This document shows, piece by piece, positions 1 through 8,144 of a DNA stretch of 39,301 nucleotides (positions within the stretch are counted from its first letter, which is position 1; the number at the start of each line of letters is the position of its first letter). Source of the stretch: Sporomusa acidovorans (GTDB lineage: Bacteria; Bacillota; Negativicutes; Sporomusales; Sporomusaceae); contig NZ_FNAM01000048.1 of assembly GCF_900101845.1 (NCBI RefSeq), positions 1 through 39,301 of the forward strand, in the 5' to 3' direction. The notes beneath the pieces are model-generated. The model was not told the origin of the DNA. It was given only the letters and a program-made list of their open reading frames with translations, and did not search any database. The position numbers and the translations under genes were made by a program.

Positions 1-208
1 CGACAAATTCCGTGATTTTGGATAAATCGCTGCACCAGACACTGGCTAGGGCTTTTTGCTGGAGCAAAACCGGCTCTAAAAAACCGCGTTTTAAGTAGTG
101 GATTTGCAACTGCTCTTTTAGAAAGTCCTGAAATTGTCGATGAGAACGGGTCGTTTTCAACAAAAAAATCACCACCATCAGCGAAGGTAGACAAAAAGAT
201 GTCTTCAT
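1..208 (-). CDS. Unidentified ORF, 5' part only (possible transposase N terminus)
   Basis: A minus-strand reading frame opens with ATG at 208 and runs off the left edge after 69 codons without a stop. It begins MKTSFCLPSL and continues with a basic, Leu/Gln-rich stretch (LKTTRSHRQFQDFLKEQL). There is no convincing ribosome binding site; a second ATG lies 10 codons in. The style resembles the N terminus of some DDE transposases, and the sequence just outside (about 219-240) has a G-run then CGTTTCAAAA, as at some IS ends, but no motif settles it. It could also be a chance ORF. Confidence 0.3.
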   Translation of the reverse strand, partial: MKTSFCLPSLMVVIFLLKTTRSHRQFQDFLKEQLQIHYLKRGFLEPVLLQQKALASVWCSDLSKITEFV

Positions 209-287
209 CGCGATTATGGGGGCGTTTCAAAAAAGTCAAGTCCCAAATTTTCGACACGTCTATTTTGGAGGAAAACTGCAAAAAGAC

Positions 288-360
288 CAAGGCTAAATGC
301 CTTGATCCATATAATATCTCGGGTTTCCGAGAGAGTACTTACAGCATAAAGGAGGGAAAT
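288..360 (+). promoter_or_regulatory. Leader of the flavin reductase gene: -10-like box, two small hairpins, RBS
   Basis: Before the start at 364 there is a perfect TATAAT at 310-315 without a good -35 box at the expected distance. Two short inverted repeats flank it: CAAGGC/GCCTTG at about 288-304 and CTCGG/CCGAG at about 318-331. A strong Shine-Dalgarno (GGAGG) sits at about 352-356, eight bases before the ATG. The RBS is secure; the promoter is tentative. Confidence 0.35.
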
Positions 361-363
361 CCC

Positions 364-867
364 ATGAAAAACCAGCTTACTTATGAACAATATTCCGCCG
401 AGGCCGCCAGACTGATGCCCAAGAATGCCTTTATGACAACGGCCTCCGGGGACAAAACCAATACCATGACCATTGGCTGGGGCAGTGTCGGCATTGTCTG
501 GCGCAAACCGGTGTTTACCGTTTTAGTTCGCCAATCACGCTATACGAAAGGGTTGGTCGACCAAAGCAATGAGTTTACGGTAACCCTGCCGCTGACAGAC
601 ATGAAGGAGGCGTTGTCCCTGTGCGGCACTAAATCAGGCCGCGACATGGATAAAATTGCCGCCGCCAAGCTTACCCTGTCAGCGGGGCAAGCCCTTGCCA
701 CCCCGGTTATTGCTATTCCGGGCCTGCATTTGGAATGCAAGGTGCTTTACAAAGAAACCATGAAGGCGGAAAACCTTGATCCAGCCACGCAAAATGCCTG
801 CTATGCCGATGGTGATTACCACACTCTGTACTTTGGCGAAATCGTCGCCGCTTATAAAACTGAGTAA
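364..867 (+). CDS. Flavin reductase-like / flavoredoxin family protein
   Basis: A 167-residue protein of the FMN-binding split-barrel fold (flavin reductase-like, flavoredoxin type). The N-terminal part holds the usual beta strands around MTTASGDKTNTMTIGWGSVG (about residues 21-40) and the WRKPVFTVLVRQSRYT segment that lines the flavin site. Members bind FMN and act as electron-transfer proteins or NAD(P)H:flavin reductases; the substrate cannot be read from sequence. The frame is open back to an ATG at 199, but ATG at 364 is chosen because GGAGG lies eight bases before it and family homology begins there. It is monocistronic, ending in a palindromic terminator shared with the convergent gene at 918. 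Confidence 0.88.
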   Translation: MKNQLTYEQYSAEAARLMPKNAFMTTASGDKTNTMTIGWGSVGIVWRKPVFTVLVRQSRYTKGLVDQSNEFTVTLPLTDMKEALSLCGTKSGRDMDKIAAAKLTLSAGQALATPVIAIPGLHLECKVLYKETMKAENLDPATQNACYADGDYHTLYFGEIVAAYKTE

Positions 868-870
868 ACC

Positions 871-910
871 CAAAATAGCGCCAGCGGTTATAACCGCTGG
901 CGCTGTTTTG
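871..910. terminator. Bidirectional palindromic terminator
   Basis: A near-perfect 40-bp palindrome: 14-bp arms (AGCGCCAGCGGTTA and its complement, 877-904) flanked by CAAAA on the left and TTTTG on the right. In both directions the GC-rich stem is followed by four U residues, so it can end the flavin reductase transcript and the convergent cydDC-DUF2225 transcript. Confidence 0.85.
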
Positions 911-917
911 GATTATG

Positions 918-1628
918 CTATGCTTCGGCTTTTGCCGGCGCCGCTTTATTGGCTTTTTCCTCATCCCGGGCCGCCCGCGCCTCCCGCCAGGCCTCCCGCG
1001 CCAGATTGATTACTCTTGGTTCCAGCTTGGCTGCCGGACTCTCAACAACCTTCCCCAAATATAAAAGCGCCTTTTCGGTTTGCCCAATACGCCGCGACAG
1101 TTCACCAATCAAATAACTGACGGCAGCCTCGCTTAAATTGCCAATCGGCAGCCGTTCCCGCAGCAAGGCCTGTTCATAATGTTCACAGGCAAGAGCAAGG
1201 GTAGCCTTTTCATCTTCCTGATCTTCGCCTTCGCGGTAGATCCAGGCTAGTTTCAGATATAATTCTGCCAGTCTGCTGTTCGGCGCCGCGATTAACTCGG
1301 CGAAGAAAATGGCCAGCTTATAGGCGCCGATCGCCTGCTCACGGGTACGGGTACCACTATAGTTTACATGTACGGTTCTATCTGCTAAAAACTTGGCAAT
1401 TTTATCTTGAGCGGATACTGATAAGTTCTCAAAATAAGTGTCAGCAGCCGCATAACCGCAGTGAGAACATACCCAGACAGTATAATAGTACGGGTTTAAC
1501 TCCTGAAAGTGCGAACAAAAATCGCTGTCCTGTTTGACCAGAGTCTGCCGGCCACGGGTGCGAGTCACCGTGAATTTTTTCTGACATACAGGACACTCTT
1601 TTTCTACCGAATATATGGGGTCTGCCAT
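918..1628 (-). CDS. DUF2225 family zinc-ribbon/TPR-like protein
   Basis: A 236-residue cytoplasmic protein of the DUF2225 family, of unknown function. Two CxxC pairs near the N terminus (CPVC at about 12-15 and CSHC at about 54-57) would bind zinc. The rest is helical with TPR-like repeats (AELYLKLAWIYRE, ALLYLGKVVE) and ends in an Ala/Lys/Glu-rich tail. The ATG at 1628 has GGGAGG ten bases upstream. It follows cydC by 54 bp in the same direction and may share its transcript. Zinc-ribbon plus TPR suggests protein or nucleic-acid interaction; that is inference. Confidence 0.85.
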   Translation of the reverse strand: MADPIYSVEKECPVCQKKFTVTRTRGRQTLVKQDSDFCSHFQELNPYYYTVWVCSHCGYAAADTYFENLSVSAQDKIAKFLADRTVHVNYSGTRTREQAIGAYKLAIFFAELIAAPNSRLAELYLKLAWIYREGEDQEDEKATLALACEHYEQALLRERLPIGNLSEAAVSYLIGELSRRIGQTEKALLYLGKVVESPAAKLEPRVINLAREAWREARAARDEEKANKAAPAKAEA

Positions 1629-1682
1629 ATCATCGCCTCCCTTTATACCTTACCACAACACTACTTAGGTCTCAAGAAATAT

Positions 1683-3413
1683 TTAGTAAATGTTATTTAA
1701 CAAGTCTTGCTGCAATGTCCACATCTGATAAAACAACCCCCGGGACCGCATCAGTTGCCCCCAGGTTCCCTGCTCGGCGATTTTGCCTTTATCCAGCACA
1801 ATAATTTCATCCATTACCTGTAAACCTGTCAGTCTGTGGGTGATCAGGAATACGGAACGGTGGCCGGCCGCCTGCAGCATGCGCTCCATAATCTGCTGCT
1901 CAGCTGCCGCGTCCAGGCCGGCCGTCGGTTCGTCCAACAGCCAGATGGGGGCTGCTTTCAGGATTACCCGGGCCAGGGCAATACGCTGCCGTTCCCCGCC
2001 TGACAAGGCTAAGCCGTTCTGTCCGGTTCTGGTGTTAAGCCCCTGCGGCAGCCGGGCAATGAATTCCCCCAGCATCGCGGCCTCAATAGCAGCCGCAAGC
2101 TCTGCCGCGCCGGCTGCCGGTCTGGCTAAAAGAATGTTATCTTTGATGGTGGCATTAAACAGATAGGTATCCTGGCTTACCACACTCACGACCCGGCGAA
2201 CCTCCTCCGGCGCATAATGGCGAATATCGCCGCCGTTAAGCAGCAGCCGTCCCTGCTGATAATCCCAGAATCGCAAGATAGTTCCCGCCAATGTACTTTT
2301 GCCTGCGCCGCTTGCGCCGACTACTGCCAGACGTTTGCCCGGCGTCAGATTAAACGATATGTTTGACAGCGTCGGCGGCTGATCAGGGTTATAAAAAAAA
2401 GATAATTGGTCTGCCGACAGGGTCACCAATCCGTCAGGAATAACTCCATTCCTGGAACCAGGCACCGCCGCCTTTTTACCGCTTATGCTTTTCAGACGGG
2501 CCATTGCCGCCGCACTTTCCTGCAAATAATAGCAGACTGCCGGCAGCGGCAATATAGCTTCAAAACCGGCCTGAACAGCCAGGGCCACAACTGCCAGATA
2601 AACACCGTCAAGCTGCCCGGCAGCCACCCGTGGTGCAGCCAGGGTAATCATTAACAGGACAGTGAGCTGCATGCCCAGCATGCCTAACGCATCAGCCAGA
2701 GCCGTCACCCGGTTGGCCTGCTGCTGGGCGCACCGGAAACGTACGGCTGCCATCGCCACCTTTTCCGCTTGTGTTTTAGCTTGTCCAAACGTCGTTAACT
2801 CGGTAAGACCGTCAATGCTATCGGCCAATACTCTGTTTAAGCAGGCCCTGGCAGCAACCAGCGGCTGACCGGCCTTACTACCCAGTCCATGAATCGCAAC
2901 CGGCAAAACACATCCGGTCAGGAGCATTAACCCGAACAAAGGCCAGGCCAGCCAGGGGGCTAACCAAGCTACCAACAGCATTGTCGCCGCCATAACCAGT
3001 AAAGCGGTGACTACCGGAAATACAGCCCGCAGATAAAAATATTTTAATGTCTCAACGTCGGCCACCAAACAGCTAAACACATCGCCTTTGGTCATGCCGG
3101 TCAAACCGCCGGGTGCCAGCGGTTCAAGCCGGCCATAAAGCCAGGCCCTGATGTCAGCCAATAAGCGAAATGTAGCCTCATGACTTACATACCGTTCGCC
3201 ATAACGGCAAATAGCCCGCGCCAGTCCAAAAAAGCGCACCCCCACGATAGCTAGTGACAGTTCCGCCACCGGCGGGTGTAAGGCCGCCGCTGAGATGAGC
3301 CAGGCTGATGCGGCCAGCAAACCAACATTGGCATAGACAGTCAAACTGCCCAGCACACACGCTGCAGCCCCCATCACAATCGTTGCTCTTTTGCCTGCCA
3401 ATAGGTTAAGCAT
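1683..3413 (-). CDS. cydC: Thiol reductant ABC exporter, CydC subunit
   Basis: A 576-residue fused membrane/ATPase half-transporter. The N-terminal 320 residues carry about six membrane helices; the C-terminal nucleotide-binding domain has Walker A GASGAGKST (about 364), signature LSGGERQR (about 469), Walker B/D-loop LLDEPTAGLD (about 492) and the H-loop ITHR. CydC pairs with CydD to export glutathione or cysteine and is needed for assembly of cytochrome bd. A start at 3503 in the track frame would lie deep inside cydD; ATG at 3413 is preferred because it overlaps the cydD stop by eight bases (ATGCTTAA) and follows GGCGGAG. This overlap implies translational coupling. The cydAB partner genes lie separately at 22429-24809. 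Confidence 0.93.
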   Translation of the reverse strand: MLNLLAGKRATIVMGAAACVLGSLTVYANVGLLAASAWLISAAALHPPVAELSLAIVGVRFFGLARAICRYGERYVSHEATFRLLADIRAWLYGRLEPLAPGGLTGMTKGDVFSCLVADVETLKYFYLRAVFPVVTALLVMAATMLLVAWLAPWLAWPLFGLMLLTGCVLPVAIHGLGSKAGQPLVAARACLNRVLADSIDGLTELTTFGQAKTQAEKVAMAAVRFRCAQQQANRVTALADALGMLGMQLTVLLMITLAAPRVAAGQLDGVYLAVVALAVQAGFEAILPLPAVCYYLQESAAAMARLKSISGKKAAVPGSRNGVIPDGLVTLSADQLSFFYNPDQPPTLSNISFNLTPGKRLAVVGASGAGKSTLAGTILRFWDYQQGRLLLNGGDIRHYAPEEVRRVVSVVSQDTYLFNATIKDNILLARPAAGAAELAAAIEAAMLGEFIARLPQGLNTRTGQNGLALSGGERQRIALARVILKAAPIWLLDEPTAGLDAAAEQQIMERMLQAAGHRSVFLITHRLTGLQVMDEIIVLDKGKIAEQGTWGQLMRSRGLFYQMWTLQQDLLNNIY

Positions 3414-5145
3414 GCTCCGCCCCCCCGGCTTGAGAAGCGGACACCAGGCGGCTGTATTCCCCGTCCCGGGCCAGCAGCTCGGCCGGTGTCCCAAACTCCG
3501 CAATTTGTCCTGCCGTCAGCACCATGATCTTATCAGCCTGCCGTACGGTGGTTAAACGATGGGCAATAATAACGGCTGTCCGGCCTTTGAGTAATGCCGT
3601 CAGGGCCGCGTCAAGGGCTGCCTGCGAGTTGACGTCAAGCCCCCGTGCCGCCTCGTCTAAAATAACCAGCGGCGCATTCTGCAGAAAAGCCCGGGCAATC
3701 GCCAGGCGCTGCCGTTCACCGCCGCTGACGGCCTGACCGCCTTCGCCGATCTCTGTATAGTATCCTTTCGCCAAGCGCATAATGAACTCATGTGCCCCGG
3801 CAGCCTTGGCTGCTGCCACCACTTCGTCAAAAGCGGCATCTGGGCGCGCCAGTTTGATATTATCTGCCACCGACCCTTGAAACAAGTGTGGCCGCTGCGG
3901 TACAAAGGCCACCTGCCGCAGCCAGCTGCCGGTGTGCAGCGTACTAAGCACCTGCCCATTCACTAAAATTTCTCCCGTTGACTGTGCCAAAAATTTCAGC
4001 AGCAGGGCAGCCAGCGTACTTTTGCCGGCCCCGCTCGGCCCCACCACCGCCAAGTGCCGGCCTGCCGCCAGCGTAAAAGAAATTCCCGCCAGAGCGGGAC
4101 GCCTGCCATGTTCATACTCGGCATAAACTTCCCGAAACTCCACCGCAACTCGTTGTTGCGGTCCCACCGGCGCCGATCCCTTGTCGGTTGACGGGCCGTT
4201 GAGTGCCAATAACCGGAAAATATCGGCAGCTGCCGTTTTTCCGGCCATCCCGGCATGAAACTGACTGCCCAGCAGGCGCAGCGGCTGATAATATTCCGGC
4301 GCTAATAACAATACAAACAATGCCTGCGTAAAGGTAACGCTGCCGGCTAACAGCCGCAGCCCCACCGTCACCGCTACCAGGGCGGTACTGATGGTAGCAA
4401 TAAGCTCCAGGGTCAGCGCCGATAAAAAAGCGACCCTGAGCACCGCCATTGTCGCATCACGGAACTCGTTGCTTACGCGGATTATGACCGCAATTTGCTC
4501 CCGGCTCCGCCCAAACAGCTTTAATGTCGTCAAACCTGCCAGCACATCAAGAAAATGGGCACTGAGCCGGTTAAGGGTCTCCCATTGCCGCGCATTCCTT
4601 TTTTCGGCCAGTTTGCCGATCAAAATCATAAACACGGGAATAAGCGGCGCAGTTATCAGCATAATGACCGCCGAGGTATGATCAAGTGGCCCCACCGCCA
4701 GTAAAACCAGCACTGGAATAACAGCGGCCTTCAGCAGTTGCGGCAGATATTTGGAAAAATACGCGTCCAGGTTTTCGATTCCCTCATGCAAAATATTGAT
4801 GACTTCACCGGCGGGCTGCTGCGCCATTGTCACCGGCCCCAGCCCCAAAACATGGACAGTCAGCCGCTGTCTGACAGTTGCCTTTATTTCTGCTGCCAGC
4901 CGGAAGGCCCATATTTCTTCACCATACATAACACCAGCCCGCAGCAGTGCCAGCCCGGCAAGCAGCCCTAAAACGGGTGCTACGGCGGCTAACTCTTGTT
5001 TGCCTAAAAATAATTGATCAATGGCCTGCGTCAGATAATAGGCCTGAACCACAGCCAACACTCCGCCGCCTATTCCCAAACAGGCAACCAGCGCCAGCAA
5101 TCCGCGCTGTTTCCCGGCCTCAGATGCCAATTGTTTATCAATCAA
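3406..5145 (-). CDS. cydD: Thiol reductant ABC exporter, CydD subunit
   Basis: A 579-residue ABC half-transporter, partner of CydC. Transmembrane helices fill roughly residues 15-300, including the LLAPEYYQPLRLLGSQFHAG segment typical of CydD. The ATPase domain has Walker A GPSGAGKST (about 368), signature VSGGERQRLAIARAF (about 473) and Walker B VILDEAARGLD (about 493), in which the usual DEPT is DEAA. The start is TTG at 5145: AGGTGA lies eight bases upstream and no in-frame ATG exists before about residue 70. First gene of cydD-cydC, possibly with the DUF2225 gene. The family role is export of reduced thiols for periplasmic redox balance and cytochrome bd maturation. Confidence 0.92.
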   Translation of the reverse strand: MIDKQLASEAGKQRGLLALVACLGIGGGVLAVVQAYYLTQAIDQLFLGKQELAAVAPVLGLLAGLALLRAGVMYGEEIWAFRLAAEIKATVRQRLTVHVLGLGPVTMAQQPAGEVINILHEGIENLDAYFSKYLPQLLKAAVIPVLVLLAVGPLDHTSAVIMLITAPLIPVFMILIGKLAEKRNARQWETLNRLSAHFLDVLAGLTTLKLFGRSREQIAVIIRVSNEFRDATMAVLRVAFLSALTLELIATISTALVAVTVGLRLLAGSVTFTQALFVLLLAPEYYQPLRLLGSQFHAGMAGKTAAADIFRLLALNGPSTDKGSAPVGPQQRVAVEFREVYAEYEHGRRPALAGISFTLAAGRHLAVVGPSGAGKSTLAALLLKFLAQSTGEILVNGQVLSTLHTGSWLRQVAFVPQRPHLFQGSVADNIKLARPDAAFDEVVAAAKAAGAHEFIMRLAKGYYTEIGEGGQAVSGGERQRLAIARAFLQNAPLVILDEAARGLDVNSQAALDAALTALLKGRTAVIIAHRLTTVRQADKIMVLTAGQIAEFGTPAELLARDGEYSRLVSASQAGGAEHA

Positions 5146-5191
5146 GCTTGCTTCACCTGCCTGCTATATGATAAAAAGCGATCATGAGTAA

Positions 5192-5226
5192 AAAGCTAAA
5201 CCGCCAGCAATATGGCGGCTTAGCTT
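5192..5226 (-). terminator. Rho-independent terminator after sspH
   Basis: Read on the minus strand, AAAGCTAA and GCCGCCA pair with TGGCGG and TTAGCTTT around a six-base loop, and the stem is followed by five U residues. It lies between sspH (upstream) and cydD (downstream), so it separates these two units. The arms are A/T-rich at the outside, so it may also work in the other direction. Confidence 0.75.
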
Positions 5227-5345
5227 TCTACTTAACCTATGGACTAACATACGACGAATCCCAGTGATATTCCTGCCCGCAGCTTACTTTACCAACGCAT
5301 TTTTCCTACAACCTGACCGACACCCGGCCTTACGACAAAGCATCT

Positions 5346-5543
5346 TTAGTGCAATGTCTCCACCGGTCCGGTTTCCTCAAGCTGGTCGATGTCAACATGC
5401 AACGTATTGCGCTCTTCCAGGTAGGTCACATGGGCCGTATTTCGGCCTTTATCCACATCTTCAATCCAGACATAGTTATTCCGGTATTTGACGCCAATGA
5501 TAGCCGGCGACCTCATGATTTGCTCGGCACGTTTTGCATCCAT
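5346..5543 (-). CDS. sspH: Small acid-soluble spore protein, H type
   Basis: A 65-residue protein matching the SspH family of minor SASPs: N terminus MDAKRAEQIMRSPAI, then a short beta-rich region with VWIEDVDKGRNTAHV, and an acidic C terminus. SASPs of this family accumulate in the forespore. The frame is open back to a GTG at 5552, but ATG at 5543 is chosen: GGAG lies eight bases upstream and family homology begins at MDAKRA. A sigma-G-like promoter is visible upstream (5567-5597) and a terminator downstream, so it is monocistronic. The gene is the best evidence in the window that the organism forms endospores. Confidence 0.87.
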   Translation of the reverse strand: MDAKRAEQIMRSPAIIGVKYRNNYVWIEDVDKGRNTAHVTYLEERNTLHVDIDQLEETGPVETLH

Positions 5544-5566
5544 GAAAACCACTCCTTTTTTACGAG

Positions 5567-5597
5567 TAGTATTTCACCTGACGGCCGGCTATTATTC
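5567..5597 (-). promoter_or_regulatory. Candidate sigma-G promoter of sspH
   Basis: On the minus strand a -35-like GAATAA (5597-5592) and a -10-like AATACTA (5573-5567) are separated by 18 bp, close to the forespore sigma-G pattern (GAATA / CATACTA). The -10 lies about 24 bp before the sspH start. The first base of the -10 is off consensus, so this is tentative. Confidence 0.4.
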
Positions 5598-5624
5598 CCT
5601 GCCGCCAAACAGCCAACCGGCAGG
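5598..5624 (-). terminator. Possible terminator hairpin after the GNAT gene
   Basis: Perfect 7-bp arms CCTGCCG/CGGCAGG around a 13-base loop, just downstream of the GNAT stop. There is no U-run, so this is a weak intrinsic terminator candidate at best. Its left edge touches the sspH -35 region. Confidence 0.3.
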
Positions 5625-5632
5625 AGAGCCTG

Positions 5633-6184
5633 TTATAAGCGGAGCGGCGGGCATTCCTCCCGCAACAGGCCGAATAATTCCAGATCAACGTACTTTCCCG
5701 CCAAAAAAGCGGCCTTACGCAAGGTTCCCTCATAGTGGTAGCCGCATTTTTCGGCCACCTTGCGACTGGATTCGTTACCGACGACCAAAGTCAATTGCAG
5801 GCGGGGAATTGGTTTAGACTCAAATAAAAATGCTGAGAATAATGTTAACGCCTCCGACATATAACCTTTTCCCCGGTCCTCACGCCGGAAGATTTGATAC
5901 CCTATCTCATAGCCGGCCCGGTAATCCGCATTGCGGAAATAGATAATTTCGCCAACAACCCTGCCTGCTTGCCGGTCAACAATCAACAGACGGCCAAAAT
6001 TATCATGCCAAAAGCCCCTTTCAATAAACCCCCGCCGGAATGCCGGTTCAGCCGGGATATCGATTAACCAATATTCTCCTTTTTGCGACACATCGGTCAT
6101 TAGTCTATAGATTAAATCAAGGTCAGACTCGCGTACTGTCCGAAGACAAACTTTTTTCCCTTGAAGCAAACAACCGCACTCCAC
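5633..6184 (-). CDS. GNAT family N-acetyltransferase (RimJ/RimL-like)
   Basis: A protein of up to 183 residues with the GNAT fold: N-terminal KVCLRTVRESDLDLIYRL, central strand GEIIYFRNADYRAGYEIGYQI, acetyl-CoA pyrophosphate-binding motif A RREDRGKGYMSEAL (about 101-114) and the late motif NESSRKVAEKCGYHYEGTLR. RimJ/RimL-type members transfer acetyl from acetyl-CoA to amino groups of proteins or small molecules; the substrate is unknown. Start choice is uncertain: GTG at 6184 has GGAAGG ten bases before it, while TTG at 6169 has GGAG nine bases before it and gives a more family-like N terminus (LLQGKKVCLR). It seems to be monocistronic. Confidence 0.85.
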   Translation of the reverse strand: MECGCLLQGKKVCLRTVRESDLDLIYRLMTDVSQKGEYWLIDIPAEPAFRRGFIERGFWHDNFGRLLIVDRQAGRVVGEIIYFRNADYRAGYEIGYQIFRREDRGKGYMSEALTLFSAFLFESKPIPRLQLTLVVGNESSRKVAEKCGYHYEGTLRKAAFLAGKYVDLELFGLLREECPPLRL

Positions 6185-6318
6185 ACAACCAACGCCTTCC
6201 CTATTGCATTTTTATTGATTTTTACATTTATAATATTCCTCATTATCTAATATTATCATAAAAAAGTAAACTCTGGCAGCTATGTGGACTTAAACCCTGT
6301 TATTTTGATTGTCTGCCA

Positions 6319-6777
6319 TTAAATATGAATTTTTCCCAGCAGACTTATGATTAATGAAACAAGACCACCAGCTATAAGCGGCCCGACAGCCAGCCCCTTT
6401 AAAAAGCAAACGCCGGCAATGGTGCCGACAATTATGGCAGCAACGGTTTCCGGTGTATCTCTCATAAAGGATACGCCCTGTCCAGCTGCCCAGGATACAA
6501 AAATACCGACAGCCAGAGAAATTACGCCGATAGAACTTTTAAAGGCGGTGGCCATTTCTTTTACAGAAATACCGCCTTGCGCGACAGGCGTTAAAATGCC
6601 GATGGTTAAAATCGTAATGCCAATATTGAGGCCATGGCTTTCCAAAAACGGAAACCAGGCTTCAAAGCCTAATAATTTTATTAACAATAAAATTATCACG
6701 GCAATAGATACCGAATTGTTGTTGCCGATCACCGATAAGACCAAAATGAGTAGTAAAGGTAAGTTATCCCAATTCAT
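6319..6777 (-). CDS. DUF441 (YeaL/UPF0756) family membrane protein
   Basis: A 152-residue, strongly hydrophobic protein with four predicted membrane helices (about residues 7-22, 24-37, 50-67 and 80-147 with a break), matching the DUF441 family. Recognisable parts are VIGNNNSVSIA near the N terminus, GILTPVAQGGIS in the middle and the C-terminal GPLIAGGLVSLIISLLGK. Function is unknown for the family. The ATG at 6777 has GGAGGGG at a good distance. It stands alone on the minus strand, divergent from the DUF3825 gene at 6965. Confidence 0.85.
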   Translation of the reverse strand: MNWDNLPLLLILVLSVIGNNNSVSIAVIILLLIKLLGFEAWFPFLESHGLNIGITILTIGILTPVAQGGISVKEMATAFKSSIGVISLAVGIFVSWAAGQGVSFMRDTPETVAAIIVGTIAGVCFLKGLAVGPLIAGGLVSLIISLLGKIHI

Positions 6778-6964
6778 ATGACCCCTCCGAACGCAGAAAC
6801 AAATCCGCTTTATTTCCTTGCCGCTCTCAAATTATTGTACCAAGCCTTGACAAGATATACAACGTAGTAAACTGCATGAAAATGCCTAATTAAGAGCAGG
6901 ACTTAAAGTTGTGTTATCCAATTATAACATAAACGGCTAATTACATTTCAAGGAGAGAGGACCA

Positions 6965-7804
6965 GTGCTGTACGAAAGCTTGTTTAAGCGATATAAAGCC
7001 CAAGATTCGAGAAAAGTATTCGCAGCTTTTCGTTATGTACAGGCAAAAGGCGAAACATGGGAAACACCGTTTGAAAGTTTAGTAAGCATTGCCAAACCGG
7101 AAGAATGGGGATTTCGAAACCCAGAATTCGTACAAACACACAATTCCAGATATCCGATATTGCTAAACTATTTAAACTACACGTTTATCCGGGTGCAGGA
7201 GCTTGGGCTAATCGCATATTCCACAGACGACAGAAGGGCTTGCTTTAATACTGGACTGCAAACCTCTAGGGAAAAGGACATTTACGCAACATTTTATAAA
7301 AATCTCCATGCAGGGCAGTATAATGCTCCTGATTGGACTTTTTATGGTTTTGCGGATTCCTATTCCGGAATTACAGGCTGTATCCGGCCGCTGCCTGATA
7401 TTCCAACCTACATATCGGAGCCAAGCGATCTAATCTTTGATATAAGGCTGGATTTGGAAGTCAACTACAATCATATTCTGGATGATAACATTGCCCGGTT
7501 CCCGGTTGAACTGCAAAATAATAAAACGATGGCCTTACGGGTTTTGAAAGGAGCGATAGAATCCTTAAAGGCTAGGATTATTCGAAATTACAGGCTGGCA
7601 GTTCCCCACTGGCATGAAGGAAAAATACAATTACTATTACCCTTAAATTTAGTAAGTAGTGATAACGCTGCAGACTTGGTTCTGGTGGTTGACAAAGATA
7701 AGCAATCAGGCGTATACAAGGCTCGAACGATTATAACGATGGATATAGCTTATATGAATGCTCGCCTGATCGCTAACCCCGGCCGCAATTGGCTTACTCC
7801 CTGA
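6965..7804 (+). CDS. DUF3825 domain-containing protein
   Basis: A 279-residue soluble protein made almost wholly of the DUF3825 domain. The best-matching stretches are the middle (CFNTGLQT, about 97-104; WTFYGFADSY) and the C terminus (LLLPLNL, then ADLVLVVDKD, then TIITMDIAYMNARLI and a final WL). The domain is of unknown function; elsewhere it occurs alone or fused to other domains, so no role is assigned. The start is GTG at 6965 with AAGGAGAG about nine bases before it. It is alone in its unit, with an unusually long hairpin 41 bp after the stop. Confidence 0.75.
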   Translation: MLYESLFKRYKAQDSRKVFAAFRYVQAKGETWETPFESLVSIAKPEEWGFRNPEFVQTHNSRYPILLNYLNYTFIRVQELGLIAYSTDDRRACFNTGLQTSREKDIYATFYKNLHAGQYNAPDWTFYGFADSYSGITGCIRPLPDIPTYISEPSDLIFDIRLDLEVNYNHILDDNIARFPVELQNNKTMALRVLKGAIESLKARIIRNYRLAVPHWHEGKIQLLLPLNLVSSDNAADLVLVVDKDKQSGVYKARTIITMDIAYMNARLIANPGRNWLTP

Positions 7805-7844
7805 ATTTAAGGGTAATAGCCGGCTGTTTCGAAATGATAAAACG

Positions 7845-7910
7845 AAAGTGTCACATTGGTGTAATAATAGCGATACATATTTATTACACCAATGTGACAC
7901 TTTTTTTGGG
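7845..7910 (+). terminator. Very long perfect hairpin with U-run
   Basis: Two perfect 23-bp arms (7845-7867, starting AAAGTGTCACATTGG, and 7881-7903) enclose a 13-base loop and end in a run of seven T. It can act as an intrinsic terminator for the DUF3825 gene, but the arms are much longer than such a terminator needs, and flanking sequences are partly duplicated (see findings). A small mobile-element remnant is an alternative. Confidence 0.7.
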
Positions 7911-8063
7911 TCCGGTCGGAAAGTATAGCTTTCGACTGAATAAGGGCAATAGCGGTTTGTTTTCGTCAAAGGCTCGAAGCAAGCCGCATTTTCTTTATCT
8001 TTTATCTGTTTATAAAAAAAGCAGCTGATGGGAAATACAGTTAATTATTTTAGTGGAATATGG
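7911..8063. other. Intergenic stretch with imperfect repeat, no gene seen
   Basis: Contains a diverged copy (about 7936-7970) of the sequence that follows the DUF3825 stop (about 7801-7835): both begin CTGAAT, then AAGGG, AATAGC and end GTTT-TCG. The rest becomes AT-rich toward the sigma-54 promoter. No ORF with a ribosome binding site is visible. Confidence 0.4.
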
Positions 8064-8065
8064 CC

Positions 8066-8083
8066 TTGGCATGAATAATGCTA
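8066..8083 (+). promoter_or_regulatory. Sigma-54 (RpoN) promoter of the alcohol dehydrogenase gene
   Basis: The sequence TTGGCATGAATAATGCTA places GG (8068-8069) and GC (8080-8081) exactly ten bases apart, as in the -24/-12 elements (TGGCACG-N4-TTGCW), with TGGCATG and ATGCT as near matches. Transcription would begin near 8093, giving a leader of about 190 nt. A sigma-54 activator with an intact GAFTGA motif is encoded 6 kb downstream. Confidence 0.75.
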
Positions 8084-8144
8084 ATACCATAATATGGAAT
8101 TACAGTATTGCTTACAAATTTGCATCTAGTCAACAAGGCTGCCC

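Noticed and set aside
199..363. N-terminal extension of the flavin reductase frame to ATG 199
   Set aside because: The 55 extra residues are low-quality and the true RBS (GGAGG) and family start lie at 364.
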